DNA of 64,000 nucleotides from Chryseobacterium sp. YIM B08800 (GCF_026163565.1 NZ_JAPDKN010000005.1:41387-105386), one strand, 5' to 3'. Counted from the stretch's first letter, positions 1 through 7,595 are shown. Notes: generated by a model from the letters alone, not told the origin. Translations and numbers: made by a program.

Positions 1-7
1 GCACTTT

Positions 8-73
8 TCAAAAAGCAACGAGAGGATAAGTAAATGTGCCCACGACTTCGGCGTGGGCTCACTTATCGTTGCT
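8..73 (-). terminator. intrinsic terminator with long interrupted stem
   Basis: Nested stem: 14-19 pairs with 68-73, 25-31 with 61-67, and 39-44 with 52-57. Read on the minus strand the stem is followed directly by a T-run (10-14 on the plus strand are A). It fits the 3' end of the minus-strand reading frame that stops at 59. Confidence 0.6.
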
Positions 74-172
74 TGGTATGCCAGTACCACCGGTCGGTAA
101 GTTGAGTTCCACGCCTTTCTTTTGGGCAAAATGTAGTGGCTGAGTATTTTCCAATGAAGTATACAGTTCGAC
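59..172 (-). pseudogene. 3' fragment of a minus-strand gene, possibly a glycosidase C-terminus
   Basis: A 37-codon open stretch has no start codon, is bounded upstream by TAA, and ends in TGA at 59-61, inside a good minus-strand terminator. It contains LHFAQKKGVELNLP, which resembles the last beta-strands of alpha-L-fucosidase-like enzymes (L-x-F-x-Q..G-V-x-L-x-LP). Protein-like sequence plus a correctly placed terminator suggests a real gene end whose 5' part was lost, perhaps when the adjacent sigma/Cas12f module arrived. The family match is from memory and weak. Confidence 0.35.
122..152 (+). promoter_or_regulatory. weak candidate promoter for the sigma/dCas12f operon
   Basis: TTG at 122-124 and TATTTTCC at 145-152 with a 20-bp spacer match 6 of 8 positions of the Bacteroidota -7 box TAnnTTTG. 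It lies about 75 bp before the sigma ORF. No better candidate is visible. Confidence 0.25.
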
Positions 173-224
173 TTATTTAATCAAAGCAGTTCTTCAAGCA
201 ATAATTAGCTCAAATACACTGCTT

Positions 225-1040
225 ATGAAAAGAACAAACTCTCTGCCCCGAAACCTCACCGATTTTCAGCTATACAAACTGTTGAAAGAAGGAAACCCCG
301 TTGCTTTGGAACACATTCATCTACGCCACAAGAGACTTCTTTTCTGGCTTGGATGGCAGGTGTTGAAGGATGATTTTGTAGTAGACACTATTGTTCAGGA
401 TACCTTTCTAAAATTGTGGACACACCGTGAAACCATTGAATCGCCTGATCATATTATAGGCTTTTTACGTTTTGTTATGAAAAGGGATTGTATGGCATAT
501 GTCAGTGCTCCCAAAAATAAATTCACCCGCCTGATGCCTTCTCTTGACAGTTTTGAGAACTATCAGGATTATCTTGCAGGTTACGACCCCCTAAGAGATA
601 AAGAGCACTTAAATATCCAGGAATCCGATCAAAACAAATTCGATGAAATCGTAAAGGTGTTGCCCGTCTTAAACCCAAAACGGAAACACCTGATAGAACT
701 CTGCCTTGAATACGGCTTTCAGTACAAACCCATCGCAGAGGCTATGGGAAGTAGCGTGACAGGCATCAGCGCCGAGGTAAACAAAGCCATAGATAATCTT
801 AGGAAAATTCTTAAAGTCGCTTCTTTTGAGAAGCCGGAGGAAAAAGCTTTCCATTATAACCAGCAGTCAGAAAAACTCAGCAGTCAGCAACGCGAAATCA
901 TCAAAAGAAGGTTTGAGCAGAAATCCTCTTTTACGGTAATTGCAAAAGAACTCAAACTGTCTGAAAAAGAAGTCCACCGCGAATTTCTTTACGCCTATCA
1001 GCAACTGCAAAATCAAAACCGATCTCAAATACTGCTTTAA
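225..1040 (+). CDS. ECF-type RNA polymerase sigma factor with an extra C-terminal HTH, partner of dCas12f
   Basis: 271 aa. Residues about 14-93 form a sigma region 2 fold, with the typical helix DTIVQDTFLKLW (54-65) used for core polymerase and -10 contacts. Residues about 140-197 are a sigma region 4 HTH. After a linker, residues about 215-262 form a second region-4-like HTH (LSSQQREIIKRRF...VIAKELKLSEKEV), which an ordinary ECF sigma lacks. No anti-sigma gene is adjacent; instead the next ORF starts one base after the stop and encodes a nuclease-dead Cas12f/TnpB homolog. The tight coupling suggests both are made together and that the sigma factor is delivered to DNA by the RNA-guided protein rather than by -35 recognition. 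I recall that such pairs have been reported in Bacteroidota, but could not check. Confidence 0.85.
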   Translation: MKRTNSLPRNLTDFQLYKLLKEGNPVALEHIHLRHKRLLFWLGWQVLKDDFVVDTIVQDTFLKLWTHRETIESPDHIIGFLRFVMKRDCMAYVSAPKNKFTRLMPSLDSFENYQDYLAGYDPLRDKEHLNIQESDQNKFDEIVKVLPVLNPKRKHLIELCLEYGFQYKPIAEAMGSSVTGISAEVNKAIDNLRKILKVASFEKPEEKAFHYNQQSEKLSSQQREIIKRRFEQKSSFTVIAKELKLSEKEVHREFLYAYQQLQNQNRSQILL

Positions 1041-1041
1041 C

Positions 1042-2136
1042 ATGGAAAAATCCACCATAACCCTGACCCGGAAAATTCAGCTGGTGATTGATGTTCCATC
1101 TGAAGATAAAAGCCAGATGTGGGAAAAACTCTACCGGTATCAGAACCGCTGTTTCCGTGCGGCTAATCTGATCGTTTCCCATCTGTATGTACAGGAAATG
1201 ATCAAGGATTTCTTTTACCTCACAGAAGAAATCCAATACAAGTTAGCTGATGAAAAAAAAGATAAAATGGGAATGTTTGACCGCTCCAAAACAAACACCA
1301 CAGCACGCCTGGTCTTTGACCGTTTTAAAGGCGAAATCCCCACCGACATTCTTGGATGCCTGAACAATACGATTCAATCCACCTTTTCCAAAAACAAAGC
1401 CGACTATTGGCAGGGATCAAAATCCTTAATGAATTTTAAAAAAGACATTCCCATTCCGCTTCCTGTCAAGTGTATCAGCAAAATGAAGTATGATCCAGAA
1501 AAGAAAGCTTTTTGCTTCAATATGTTTGCGATCCCAGTAAAAACATATTTGGGAAAAGATTTCTCTGATAAACATTTAATCATGGAACGCTTTTTAAAAG
1601 AAGAGATCAAGCTGTGCACATCCCAGATCCAGCTGAAAGACGGTAAGATTTTTTGGCTCGCGGTCTTTGAATTTGAGAAAGAAGACCACGGTTTAAAACC
1701 TGAAATCATTGCTGAAGCGTCTTTGTCTTTAGAACACCCAATCGTGGTAAAAGCCAGCAATGTGCGGATGACTATTGGTTCGAAAGAGGAATTTCTGTAT
1801 CGAAGGTTGGCAATACAAGCCAGTAACAAAAGAATTCGAGCCGGAGTCGCTTATTCCCGTTCCGGAAATGGAACCAAACGGAAACAGAAGGCACTGCACA
1901 AAACAGAGAATCTGGAAAACCGTTTTGTCAGTCATCGACTTCATCTTTACAGCAGGATGCTGATTGATTTCTGCATCCGGCAACAGGCAGGCACCTTGAT
2001 TCTTAAAGATCAGGAAGACAAAATAGGGATTGCAAAAGAACAGGAGTTTGTGCTTCGCAACTGGAGCTATTATGAATTGCAGACCAAAATAAAATACAAA
2101 GCAGAAAAAGCCGGTATCGAATTGATCATCGGATAA
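1042..2136 (+). CDS. nuclease-dead Cas12f/TnpB-family RNA-guided DNA-binding protein (dCas12f-like)
   Basis: 364 aa from the ATG one base after the sigma stop; a longer in-frame start exists at 940 but lies inside the sigma gene. The C-terminal half follows the TnpB/Cas12f RuvC layout: SLSLEHPIVV (227-236) sits at RuvC-I, then an Arg/Lys-rich bridge (RRLAIQASNKRI...NGTKRKQKALHK), then TLILKDQ (318-324) at RuvC-II, then YYELQTKIKYKAEKAGIEL. The RuvC-I Asp is Ser227, the RuvC-II Glu is Lys322, and the protein ends before the zinc ribbon and RuvC-III Asp. No DNA cleavage is expected, but guide-RNA and target binding could remain. The N-terminal half is a helical/WED-like region typical of small Cas12f. 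No IS200/IS605 transposase gene is present. Family assignment is confident; the activator role is inferred from the sigma partner. Confidence 0.85.
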   Translation: MEKSTITLTRKIQLVIDVPSEDKSQMWEKLYRYQNRCFRAANLIVSHLYVQEMIKDFFYLTEEIQYKLADEKKDKMGMFDRSKTNTTARLVFDRFKGEIPTDILGCLNNTIQSTFSKNKADYWQGSKSLMNFKKDIPIPLPVKCISKMKYDPEKKAFCFNMFAIPVKTYLGKDFSDKHLIMERFLKEEIKLCTSQIQLKDGKIFWLAVFEFEKEDHGLKPEIIAEASLSLEHPIVVKASNVRMTIGSKEEFLYRRLAIQASNKRIRAGVAYSRSGNGTKRKQKALHKTENLENRFVSHRLHLYSRMLIDFCIRQQAGTLILKDQEDKIGIAKEQEFVLRNWSYYELQTKIKYKAEKAGIELIIG

Positions 2137-2250
2137 CTAAAAAAAACGAGGGTGCTTGTAAACCCGTAGGGTGAGGTTTTGAACACTCACTAAATACTGG
2201 AAACTAAATACTTTTTCCGGTGTATACAACGGCGTGGGTTTCTTTTTTTT
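2137..2250 (+). ncRNA. candidate guide RNA (scaffold plus guide) of the dCas12f module
   Basis: The segment begins at the dCas12f stop codon. Visible pairings: GGGT 2150-2153 with ACCC 2162-2165 (ACCC could instead pair with 2169-2172, and 2160-2165 with GGGTTT 2236-2241); GTGAGGTT 2171-2178 with AAC-A-CTCAC 2182-2190; ACTGGAAA 2196-2203 with TTTCCGGT 2214-2221. A 10-bp direct repeat (ACTAAATACT) occurs at 2189 and 2203. The scaffold would end in GTATACAAC (2222-2230), like the AAC end of Cas12f repeats. The following GGCGTGGGTTTC (2231-2242) would be the guide, closed by eight T (2243-2250). Position and fold are as expected for an omega/guide RNA; the scaffold-guide boundary is inference. 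Confidence 0.6.
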
Positions 2251-2443
2251 CAAAATGAAGAAAGCATTATCAAAAAGCAAAGTATTGCAAGTGGGATAAT
2301 CCTACATCATCAAAGGTGTCATCTATCAATCTAGCGACATTGCCTGCTTGATTGGTTACTTGCCTGCATTCTTGCTTTACTGGCTTCTTGCTTCCTTGAT
2401 TGCTATCAATCAAAAGAAATTACTTTGCAATAAGTTGCGGTTA
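2251..2443. other. intergenic, no supported gene
   Basis: A pyrimidine-rich stretch (2338-2400) repeats the words TTGCCTGC and CTTGCTT. The open frame across it has no credible start and runs antisense into the relaxase gene. The junction between the sigma/dCas12f module and the mobilizable element must lie near here, but no clear attachment repeat was found. Confidence 0.5.
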
Positions 2444-3604
2444 TCAGAGTCTTTTTATCTTTCTTTTATTTTGAATTGGAATATCCTCGATCTCATAATT
2501 TGTACTATTATTACCGAATTGCAACAAAGAGAAAAGCTGATATGTAATCTCAGTATCTTTAAAAATCTCATTGAAGGCAGCAAATGGAACCGTATTTTCT
2601 TGCGAAATTTTCTGTGCTATTTTTTCCATTTCCGATATCAAATTTTGCTTATTTGTTCTATCTAAGTTTGGACTTCTATATCTTGAAAATTTTATCTCTC
2701 TTTCAAGAATATATGTGACAGAATCTAAATATTTTTTCTTTTCAGAAGCAAAAACGGTCGGGTTGGACAATAGAACAGCGTTTTTGCTTTTGAATTGATA
2801 TACTTGTTTTTTTAAATCATCAACCTTTGTATTGAGCTCAACAATTTGTTTTGACTTAGAATCTAATTCGGTTTCATTTTTAAAAATTGTACTTTTGTAA
2901 GTTCGAAATGCTTTTTCATAATTCGCAATTGTTTTGTCAGTCTTAATTTTTTTAAAACCTAAAAAATCATTTTCCTTTACTATCAGCTCTTCCGATTTTC
3001 TAGAACTCATCTCAGACTTCATTGAATTGAATCTTTCCTCCAAAACTTTAAGATCTTCTTCTCTTTGCTGAATTTTAAATTCGATAGCCTCTAATCTTCC
3101 TTTCGATCCAGAAATACCCCTTTCCATATTCAGACATTCAGCTGTCAGATCCTGCATTTTTGAATAGTGGTAAGATTGGTGTTTCAGTGTTTTACCAGTT
3201 TCCAAATCTTGCCAGTCAGCCACCAAATGAGCGTGGTAATTGGGTTTCCATTCTTTCGTGTCTTTATCGGTATGACCTTCGTCTTTATGAATAGCAATTT
3301 GAAAAACACGAATTTTCATTTCTTCTTCCAGTCTCTTCGCCAAGTTTTGAAGTTCCAACATGGTTGTGTCTTCTTTAATAACAACTACAGCTTCCCGAAC
3401 TGGCATTGCATTCTTCTGCAATTTCCTTCCGGACTTTTCTTTACAGTATGCTTCGATTTGTTGGATTCGGTCTACTATTTTCTGCTCCATCCAATATTCA
3501 TTCTTTGATGTCAGATCTTTACGGATATAGTCGAAAGTCTTCTTTCTGAAATTATGAGTTTCAGAATCCGATTTGACAGTTTTAAAATTAATTGAAGTCT
3601 TCAT
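2444..3604 (-). CDS. MobV/Pre-type relaxase (mobilization protein)
   Basis: 386 aa. The N-terminal about 160 residues are the relaxase domain; NYHAHLVADW carries the HxH metal-binding motif III of Pre/Mob enzymes, which nick at oriT and start conjugal transfer of small elements. Residues about 175-290 form a long Glu/Lys-rich coiled coil, typical of the C-terminal half of this family. Upstream of its start, at 3682-3839, are an iteron-like pair and a 19-bp inverted repeat suitable as oriT. No type IV secretion genes are nearby, so transfer would depend on a helper conjugative element. Confidence 0.8.
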   Translation of the reverse strand: MKTSINFKTVKSDSETHNFRKKTFDYIRKDLTSKNEYWMEQKIVDRIQQIEAYCKEKSGRKLQKNAMPVREAVVVIKEDTTMLELQNLAKRLEEEMKIRVFQIAIHKDEGHTDKDTKEWKPNYHAHLVADWQDLETGKTLKHQSYHYSKMQDLTAECLNMERGISGSKGRLEAIEFKIQQREEDLKVLEERFNSMKSEMSSRKSEELIVKENDFLGFKKIKTDKTIANYEKAFRTYKSTIFKNETELDSKSKQIVELNTKVDDLKKQVYQFKSKNAVLLSNPTVFASEKKKYLDSVTYILEREIKFSRYRSPNLDRTNKQNLISEMEKIAQKISQENTVPFAAFNEIFKDTEITYQLFSLLQFGNNSTNYEIEDIPIQNKRKIKRL

Positions 3605-3681
3605 TATTTTTCATCTTTAAAAGTTTATCAAAGATTTCTTTGATTAAAATTGCTGTAAAATATTATGCAGAATTCCAATTT

Positions 3682-3736
3682 ACCTGTGCATATTTTACGC
3701 ACCTTTGAAATAGACCTGTGTGTTTTTTACACAGGT
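3682..3736. repeat. pair of direct repeats, second copy a perfect hairpin
   Basis: Two 23-bp copies at 3682-3704 and 3714-3736 begin ACCTGTG and share TTTTAC-n-CA; 17 of 23 positions agree. The second copy is also a hairpin (ACCTGTGT/ACACAGGT). They sit just upstream of the relaxase start and may bind a Mob or replication protein. Confidence 0.5.
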
Positions 3737-3784
3737 TTTCACCAGTCAACCTTAGTCTATTTAACTCAGGTTAGAAGCCTCGCA

Positions 3785-3839
3785 GAGCGTATTTGAAACT
3801 TTGTTGGGAGGAACGACCTTCAAAGTTGCGAATGCGCTC
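3785..3839. other. putative oriT: 19-bp imperfect inverted repeat
   Basis: Arms 3785-3803 and 3821-3839 can pair at 18 of 19 positions (16 Watson-Crick, 2 wobble, 1 mismatch) around a 17-nt loop. A second possible pairing, CGCAGA 3781-3786 with TCTGCG near 3845-3850, overlaps it. The location between relaxase and primase genes is where oriT of Bacteroidota mobilizable elements usually lies. The nick site cannot be placed. Confidence 0.45.
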
Positions 3840-3882
3840 CTAACTTCTGCGGGTAGTTGGTAAAAACATACAGCACGATTTA

Positions 3883-4866
3883 TCAACGTTTCATTTTAAA
3901 ACCATTTGATTTTCTAATTTCTGGTTCCGGCTTTCTCTCTTCTGTTTTATCAGCTTCAGGAAATTTTATAGAATTCTTACATGAGTTAATCGAGGAATCA
4001 TTGTTTATCCGATGCATCAAAAATTCGTTCAGATCTTTATGGTTTGAATAGACAATGGAATGATCTTTTGCTTCCGGAAAAGATTTTATGATTTCAGATT
4101 TACATTTAATTCCAGCATTATCGTTGTCCAGAAAAAGATTGATATCAGAGTAGTTTTTCAAATATTCTATGGACTTATTTAAAAGAGCAATGGAATTCAT
4201 TACTAGAATATCTCCTGCAAAAGATTTCTGCATTTCTATAAAAGACAGGGCATCCATAAAGCCTTCAAAAACTGCTACACTTTTGATATTTTTATCTTGA
4301 AGATTTGATATATTCTGTACATTACTATTGAGATTAAGTATTGAAATATCCTTTTTCAACAATGAACCTTTATAAAAAGAATTGCGAAGCTCAAAGCCTC
4401 CGGATAAATTCTCGAAGCCAATTGCGTAGAGTTTCTTTTCTCCGATTGTAAATCGTACTTCTTTTATATAATCATAGATTTTAGGACTTAATCCACGTCC
4501 CTGCAAATATTGTTTTAGGTTTTGATTTTGGAGACCCAGTATTTCATCAATTCTGTAATTTGGTTCTGACTTTTTCACCTGTGCTTGCTGATGAAAAGAA
4601 GAAAAATTTTGTTTTTTCGCCCAGTCCAAAACTTCATTTACCGAGGTCTTTAAATATTTCTTCATAAAATCGGTGTTATTACCGCCTATTCCTTCTGAAT
4701 GAAGATACCAAGCATTAAGTCTTTTATTTAATTTAAATGAGGCTTGGGATTCGCTGGCAAAGGGGTTGAGATACCAAGCTTCTTTTTCATTTTGTTTCGT
4801 GGGAAGGTGTCCGAGAGAAAGGAGGACTTCTTCCAACGATATGCTGTTAAATTGTTTGCAGTTCAT
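3883..4866 (-). CDS. zinc-less primase-like protein with Toprim domain
   Basis: 327 aa from the ATG at 4866, where family similarity begins (MNCKQFNSISLEEVL); an upstream ATG at 4947 would add an unlikely AT-rich leader. Residues about 25-70 keep the outline of a CHC2 primase finger (YLNPFASESQASFKL...WYLHSEGIGG), but every zinc-binding Cys/His is gone. The Toprim domain follows, with VAVFEGFMDALSF and LFLDNDNAG supplying the acidic metal-binding residues. Such proteins prime replication of integrative mobilizable elements. An iteron-like cluster lies directly upstream and the helicase gene beyond it. Confidence 0.75.
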   Translation of the reverse strand: MNCKQFNSISLEEVLLSLGHLPTKQNEKEAWYLNPFASESQASFKLNKRLNAWYLHSEGIGGNNTDFMKKYLKTSVNEVLDWAKKQNFSSFHQQAQVKKSEPNYRIDEILGLQNQNLKQYLQGRGLSPKIYDYIKEVRFTIGEKKLYAIGFENLSGGFELRNSFYKGSLLKKDISILNLNSNVQNISNLQDKNIKSVAVFEGFMDALSFIEMQKSFAGDILVMNSIALLNKSIEYLKNYSDINLFLDNDNAGIKCKSEIIKSFPEAKDHSIVYSNHKDLNEFLMHRINNDSSINSCKNSIKFPEADKTEERKPEPEIRKSNGFKMKR

Positions 4867-4900
4867 AGAATTAAATTTTCGTATTGTGAATGAGATATTT

Positions 4901-5053
4901 TTTGTTGAATTGTTGAGTAAACATTGTAACCTATTGATTAAATACAATTTGGATATTCAACAAAGTCTCAACGATTCAACAAACTAGAGTTTCAGCACTC
5001 AACAGACATTCAACAAAAAGTTGGATCTTAAAGTTTGTTGAGGATTTTGTTGA
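4901..5053. repeat. iteron-like cluster of TCAACAAA motifs, putative replication origin
   Basis: The octamer TCAACAAA or its complement occurs six times within about 155 bp: 4901, 4957, 4976, 5010, 5034 and 5046. Partial copies (TCAAC/GTTGA) lie at 4911, 4968 and 4999. Outer copies point one way and inner copies the other, giving the cluster a rough symmetry. It lies between the helicase stop and the primase start. Iterons next to replication genes are typical of origins. Confidence 0.5.
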
Positions 5054-5086
5054 CTGTTAAGTATTTGATTTTATTTTCATTATCAG

Positions 5087-6316
5087 TTAATTCAACAGTT
5101 CAACATATTTACCAAGGATAAAATCCTTTTTTATGGTGAAAAACCGACCAACTGAATTGTTTTGGTAAAAGGTTCCAGCAAAATCAATATCGTATCTGAT
5201 ATAAGTCAAACCATTAGTTTGTGGAACTAATTTCCAAGTTTCTTTGAGTAGATTTCGAATATCATTTCTTGTCCAATATGTTGGTCTGAACATTCGATTC
5301 ATCATATTCAGCAAATCTTGTGGAACAACATTGATCTGTTCATCATTATTGCTTTCAAAAAACTCATATAGCAACTCAATAATCTTAGATTCCAGTTTAT
5401 TATTATTCTTGAAAACTAATTTTTGAAGTGCTTTAGTTCTTATTTCATCGGCAGAAAACCACATTCTGGTTTTCTTCTCCGTTGAAAATGATCGATCAAT
5501 TAAAAACCGAAGAAAATAGGGGATCTCTGCAATGAGATTGCTTAGAAACTCGGTATTTTCAGTTTTAATAGGATTAATTTTTAGAATCCAGAATCGAATT
5601 TCATTTTCATCAATTTGAATGAAATTTTCTTCGTTATTGGAACACAAAATAAACTTGGCGAAAAAGTCGATTTCTTCTCTGTCTCTTCCTTTGGCTTCGA
5701 GTTTATCTTTATTGGTTGTCGATAGATATTTTAATCGTTCAGTAATTTCTTTTTTATCGAAGAAAACTTCATCAATAGCCACCACTAACATTGCTGCCCA
5801 ATCGGAATTAAATTGGCTTCCAAAAGAATCACCTTTGATGTAGGTCATGTTCAAACCGAAAATCTCTTTCAACCATTTGATGAATGTAGATTTTCCGGTT
5901 GATCTCTCTTTAGAAACCAAACATAAAATTGGTAGAATTTGCGTTGGAAATTGTAAAAGAATTTTCAAGTAATCCAAACCCATTTCCAGCTGCTCGCCGA
6001 AAATATGGTCTACAAATTTTAGCGAAAATGAAATCGAGTTTTTTAAATCTTCCTTTTCACAAGAAGGCGCAAAAGGAATTTCATTGTAAATATTATAAAA
6101 ACCTTTAACGATTTGTTGATAATCTAAATGTTCAGGAATACAGCAAAACCCATCATATTTCGGAATATCACCAACAAAACTTTTTCCGTGGTCGTTGATA
6201 ATTGTTTCCCGATTCCAACGAACCAAAACCGAAGTTGTATCACCAGAGATTAAGGGCTTTTCTATGTTTTTATAGTAAGTGGTTCCAACTCTCAAATAAG
6301 GGGATTTCTTGCTCAT
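5087..6316 (-). CDS. primase-helicase / VirE-like P-loop ATPase
   Basis: 409 aa. A helicase core is visible: Walker A in SKERSTGKSTFIKWL (about 148-162), Walker B-like VVAIDEVFF (about 190-198), and a sensor-like LCSNNEENF. This resembles the DUF5906/VirE superfamily-3-like ATPases found beside Toprim primases in mobile elements. It probably unwinds the element at its origin. Its start overlaps the stop of the upstream HTH gene by 4 bp, so the two are co-translated, and the primase follows downstream on the same strand. Confidence 0.7.
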   Translation of the reverse strand: MSKKSPYLRVGTTYYKNIEKPLISGDTTSVLVRWNRETIINDHGKSFVGDIPKYDGFCCIPEHLDYQQIVKGFYNIYNEIPFAPSCEKEDLKNSISFSLKFVDHIFGEQLEMGLDYLKILLQFPTQILPILCLVSKERSTGKSTFIKWLKEIFGLNMTYIKGDSFGSQFNSDWAAMLVVAIDEVFFDKKEITERLKYLSTTNKDKLEAKGRDREEIDFFAKFILCSNNEENFIQIDENEIRFWILKINPIKTENTEFLSNLIAEIPYFLRFLIDRSFSTEKKTRMWFSADEIRTKALQKLVFKNNNKLESKIIELLYEFFESNNDEQINVVPQDLLNMMNRMFRPTYWTRNDIRNLLKETWKLVPQTNGLTYIRYDIDFAGTFYQNNSVGRFFTIKKDFILGKYVELLN

Positions 6317-6690
6317 CTTGACAGATTTTGACTAGAACCAATGTTTGACTGTCGTGAATTTTTCTTAAAGCTGGCTTCCGCTTCCGATTGAATTTCCTGT
6401 AACGTTTTCTTTTTACCTTTGGAAATCCAGTCTAAAAGTTCATCTTCAAAAAAATACAGTTTCTTTCCATTTTTATAGCAGGGAATTTTTCGGGTTCTGA
6501 CCAATGTGTAGACAGTTGGTTTTGCTTTGCCAATTAATTGACAAGCTGCTTCAATGTCAATTGGAACTCTCTTTTGAGAAATCACAGGAACTTCTTTTCT
6601 TTCTACAAGAAACTTAATCTCTGCGATTTCGCTAACTAAATGTGCCACTGCTCGTGGCAGGTTTTCAAATGAAATTTCGTTACTATCCAT
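6313..6690 (-). CDS. excisionase-like helix-turn-helix protein
   Basis: 125 aa. The central part (about 45-95) is a MerR/excisionase-type winged HTH (IDIEAACQLIGKAKPTVYTL...KKLYFFEDELLDWI). Such small proteins bend DNA for excision or control the downstream helicase-primase genes. It overlaps the helicase start by 4 bp. The N-terminal helix and basic C-terminal tail have no recognised domain. Confidence 0.7.
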   Translation of the reverse strand: MDSNEISFENLPRAVAHLVSEIAEIKFLVERKEVPVISQKRVPIDIEAACQLIGKAKPTVYTLVRTRKIPCYKNGKKLYFFEDELLDWISKGKKKTLQEIQSEAEASFKKNSRQSNIGSSQNLSR

Positions 6691-6722
6691 AACTAATTGT
6701 TTTTAATTGTTATGGTGCAAAG

Positions 6723-6777
6723 AAAAAAAGTGATTCCTCCGTGATATACGTAAACATGCAATCACAGAGGAATCACT
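6723..6777 (-). terminator. strong intrinsic terminator
   Basis: 17-bp arms at 6729-6745 and 6761-6777 pair with a single wobble around a 15-nt loop. On the minus strand the stem is followed by seven T. It ends transcription of the 9405-6816 operon before the 6690-6313 gene. Confidence 0.75.
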
Positions 6778-6815
6778 TTACAAACACTATGTTTTGTAAT
6801 TTTTTATAAGTTTTA

Positions 6816-7595
6816 TTAGTATGCCAAATTTTCTTGAATTTTGATTATGCCTTTTTTAGGTTCGTCCTTTAAATGTGACTTGATGGTATCAGCATCAATA
6901 TCATCAAGCGAGACAAAAACAGTTTTTAATAATTTCGAAACCCGTTCTTGTTTTATCGGTTTAAAATGATTCCAAATATTCCAGCCAAAATGATAGAGAT
7001 CAAGATTTGAAAGTCCTTTGGTAACGACTGAAGTGTGAAGTGGAATTTCTTCTTGTTTTGCATAGAGGCTTATTGAATTGCAAATTGCAGCAAGATCTTC
7101 GTCAGTTACATATAAAGCAAATTGATTGCGGGTATAATCAATAGCTATTTGTAATTTTTGATTTTCAATCTGTTGCTTTTCTTGAAGTTGAACTTTTCTT
7201 ATAGACTCCAAATTTACCAATACAGAAGTTTGAGCTAAATTATTTTCCTGTGAATCTTCATTGAAATGAATTGATGAATTTTTGTTCATTATTGTTTCTT
7301 GCTCTTCAATTTTTCCATCTAAATTATTCGCTGGAAGTGATTTTATCACGTTGTTTTTTAAATTCTTCCGTTTCTGTATAAATTTTTTAATACCTACTAA
7401 AATTACATCCAGAAATAAAATAATAATGCCATAAATCAAAACACTGAAAGCGGTAATTGACCAAAAAACAATATTCGCAGTATATTCATCTCCTCCTTTA
7501 TGAAGAAAAGAAAGTCTTGCCAAAGTACCTGCAACTACACATACGAGCAGAACAGAAAGATAAATAACTATATATTCGAAATATTTCAGATTCAT
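6816..7595 (-). CDS. membrane protein of unknown function in the integrase operon
   Basis: 259 aa. Two hydrophobic helices (about 8-28 and 43-68) are followed by a basic stop-transfer (KKFIQKRKNLKNN) and a cytoplasmic domain of about 180 residues. The C-terminal part (about 150-255) is mostly helical. No family was recognised; it is reminiscent of small proteins seen next to integrases in flavobacterial mobile elements. The start overlaps the integrase stop by 4 bp, so it is the last gene of the HTH-integrase operon. A strong terminator follows. Confidence 0.6.
   Translation of the reverse strand: MNLKYFEYIVIYLSVLLVCVVAGTLARLSFLHKGGDEYTANIVFWSITAFSVLIYGIIILFLDVILVGIKKFIQKRKNLKNNVIKSLPANNLDGKIEEQETIMNKNSSIHFNEDSQENNLAQTSVLVNLESIRKVQLQEKQQIENQKLQIAIDYTRNQFALYVTDEDLAAICNSISLYAKQEEIPLHTSVVTKGLSNLDLYHFGWNIWNHFKPIKQERVSKLLKTVFVSLDDIDADTIKSHLKDEPKKGIIKIQENLAY

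Noticed and set aside
50..57. GGCGTGGG shared with the first 8 bases of the proposed guide (2231-2238), a possible self-target upstream of the sigma gene
   Set aside because: The match stops after 8 bases and the word lies inside the terminator stem; not enough to call a target, though autoregulation cannot be excluded.
8..110. Structured stretch as a small RNA gene (tmRNA-, RNase P- or 4.5S-like) on the plus strand
   Set aside because: No conserved motif of those RNAs; on the minus strand the stem is followed by a T-run and preceded by a protein-like tail, so a terminator is simpler.
2348..2665. Plus-strand ORF of 105 codons
   Set aside because: Runs antisense into the relaxase gene, hydrophobic low-complexity start, no ribosome-binding site.
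3785..3839. Integron attC-like site
   Set aside because: No integron integrase or cassette core sites; its position next to a relaxase fits oriT better.
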